Below are positions 62,774 through 64,000 of a stretch of DNA of 64,000 nt, one piece after another. Position 1 is the first letter of the stretch. Every line of letters begins with the position of its first letter. The DNA is from Chionis minor (taxonomy: Eukaryota > Chordata > Aves > Charadriiformes > Chionididae), in assembly GCA_013398295.1 (NCBI GenBank), contig VZSF01006711.1:62001-126000 (forward strand), read 5' to 3'. A model generated the notes under the pieces. The model did not search any database. It had not been told where the DNA came from and saw only the letters and a list, made by a program, of their open reading frames with translations. The position numbers were made by a program, and so were the translations under genes.

Positions 62774-62855
62774 GGGCCAAATCCAGACCTGTCAGCTGGC
62801 ACGGCTGCCCTGACTGGAGCAGAACAATTCTGATCCACCCCAGCCAGGGATCAGA
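62774..62855. repeat. Probable ancient fold-back-type interspersed repeat
   Basis: The segment opens 'gggccaaatccagacctg', has a middle of the 'gctggcacggctgcc...ctgactggagc' kind, and closes 'aattctgatccaccccagcc...ggatcag'. This recalls a palindromic repeat frequent in reptile and bird genomes in which 'gggccaaatcctcagctggt' is mirrored around 'ccattgacttcaatgg'. The central palindrome has decayed. The family name is not known to me. Confidence 0.4.
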
Positions 62856-62969
62856 GGCTAAGTATGAAAAGTAACCAGAGCAATATTATCAAGTTGCAAA
62901 TATATTCAGAGAAGCGTGTGTTATCCGGCGCTCAGCATACATAATGTCTCTGTAGGCAGCCAACATTCA

Positions 62970-63120
62970 GACTAGAAATAGAGCACACATTTCTAACAGG
63001 GAGGGTAATTAACTGTTGGAGCAACTTAACCTGGGAAGGCAAGAGATTCTCCACGGTGTGAAATTCACAGGCAGGGATGGAAAACCATTGAAAAGAGATG
63101 ATCTAGAGCAAACAAACAGG
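62970..63120 (+). mobile_element. Ancient LINE 3' relic (amniote-wide type)
   Basis: The segment contains, in order, 'agagcacacatttctaacag', 'gagggtaattaactgttgga', 'gattctcca' and 'gatgatctagagcaaac'. From memory this is the layout of the 3' end of an old CR1/L3-like LINE common in turtles, crocodilians and birds (gcacacatttttaacag, gagggtaattaaccattgga, gattctccatc, ctctagttcaaacag). No coding remnant is visible. The family name needs a repeat-library search. Confidence 0.6.
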
Positions 63121-64000
63121 GTATTAAGCGCAGTGATCATGAGGGAAAACTGAGTTCTGAGTAAAAGAGGAGTTCTGACTCGATTACCATAGCGTGCTTG
63201 GCCTCTGCGCTGGAGGTACGTGCTGCCTTTCTGCTACTGAACAGGCAACACAGCAGCTCAGCTGCTCAGGGTGCATGTGAATCCTTCCTTTCCTCTGCAA
63301 TCGCTTGTGCTCACTGATCACACATTTCTCATTTCATTTCATGTCTGATGAAACCCCGACGTCTCCATAGGAAGCCTCATGGAGAAAAGCTGCGTCTCAT
63401 CTGGTGTTGCACCAGAACTATTACAACCAGCTGGTTTCATCTGCTTCCTGTTTAAGCTCATCAAATGGCTTGGGAGCGCTCACAACTGACTCTCCCCATC
63501 CACTTCATTAGAGTCCTCAGCTTGCAACAAAACCTCAGCCCAAATGACTTTCCTATAAATGTACGTGTGGTTTTCGACTCTTTCACACCACTCTGACAGC
63601 AAAGATGTGTAACAACCAACCTGCCACACGATACATCAGTAATGAGGAGGAGGGAAGAGACAAAGAAAAAGGAGGTGTTTGGGCTGATTAATGAATGCTG
63701 GGTGAAAATGAGCTTACACTTGAATGCTGACAGACTTACAGCTGCTGACAACTATAACCTATGCATTTCAGAGGGCGTTGTTTCATCAAATGCTCCTCAG
63801 GTACTCTGGAGTGGATTTATGCAGCAGGCAGTAATACAGCACAGAATAAGGTAAACAGGATGGAAAATAAATCACCAACTTTCCCTGGGTAAATAGAAGC
63901 TCTTCATGTTATGGCTGGCACATGCAAATGGAGAGGACAAGAGCCATGCATGGTGGTGACTCGCCCCTGGAGCTGAAGAGCTGGGTGACCCTATGGAGTG
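63121..64000. other. Unique sequence to window end
   Basis: A short ATTTC run lies near 63,326-63,342. No gene or repeat family recognised. Confidence 0.6.

Noticed and set aside
1..64000. CRISPR arrays, operons, rRNA, tRNA, prophage or other microbial systems
   Set aside because: No regularly spaced repeats, compact coding or RNA signatures; the sequence is vertebrate, avian-type noncoding DNA. No endogenous retrovirus with paired LTRs was recognised either.

Overview
The window looks like a stretch of bird (avian) nuclear DNA with no recognisable protein-coding gene. The avian call rests on the interspersed repeats. There are at least three clear CR1 LINE 3' ends, two with the characteristic terminal octamer-like repeats (ATTCTATG/ATTCTGTG type). 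They lie among much older CR1/L3-type LINE and MIR-like relics. Nothing resembling mammalian L1, Alu or B1 elements was seen. Repeat density is low and the rest is unique sequence with GC varying in patches, as expected for an avian intergenic region or a very long intron. I cannot name the species or the neighbouring gene.

Layout. 1-3.6 kb: unique DNA with a possible conserved element at 2.84-3.18 kb. 3.6-4.7 kb: a TTCCC microsatellite, then an ancient antisense LINE reverse-transcriptase relic. 4.7-19.4 kb: unique DNA with small tandem duplications. 19.4-30.2 kb: three younger CR1 copies, at 19.4 kb (minus), 23.9 kb (minus) and 29.5-30.2 kb (plus), with a MIR-like relic at 27.6 kb. 30.55-31.42 kb: a TG tract and a CA tract in opposite orientation. 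31.4-37.2 kb: unique DNA with one good-looking splice acceptor at 35.86 kb. 37.2-37.9 kb: a CpG-enriched block. 37.9-53.5 kb: unique DNA with an ORF-poor, TAAT-rich block and MIR-like pieces at 46-46.9 kb. 53.5-64 kb: unique DNA with three old LINE 3' relics (53.5, 59.6, 63.0 kb), a CAA-rich tract and a fold-back-type relic at 62.8 kb.

No operon, CRISPR, rRNA, tRNA or complete mobile element was found. The many open frames of 60-218 codons show no domain, no recognised family and no consistent exon structure, and I treat them as chance. I saw no convincing undescribed biological system. The most checkable items are the candidate conserved noncoding elements, the CpG-rich block, the candidate terminal exon and the old LINE relics. 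All family assignments were made by eye from remembered consensus features, not by database search.
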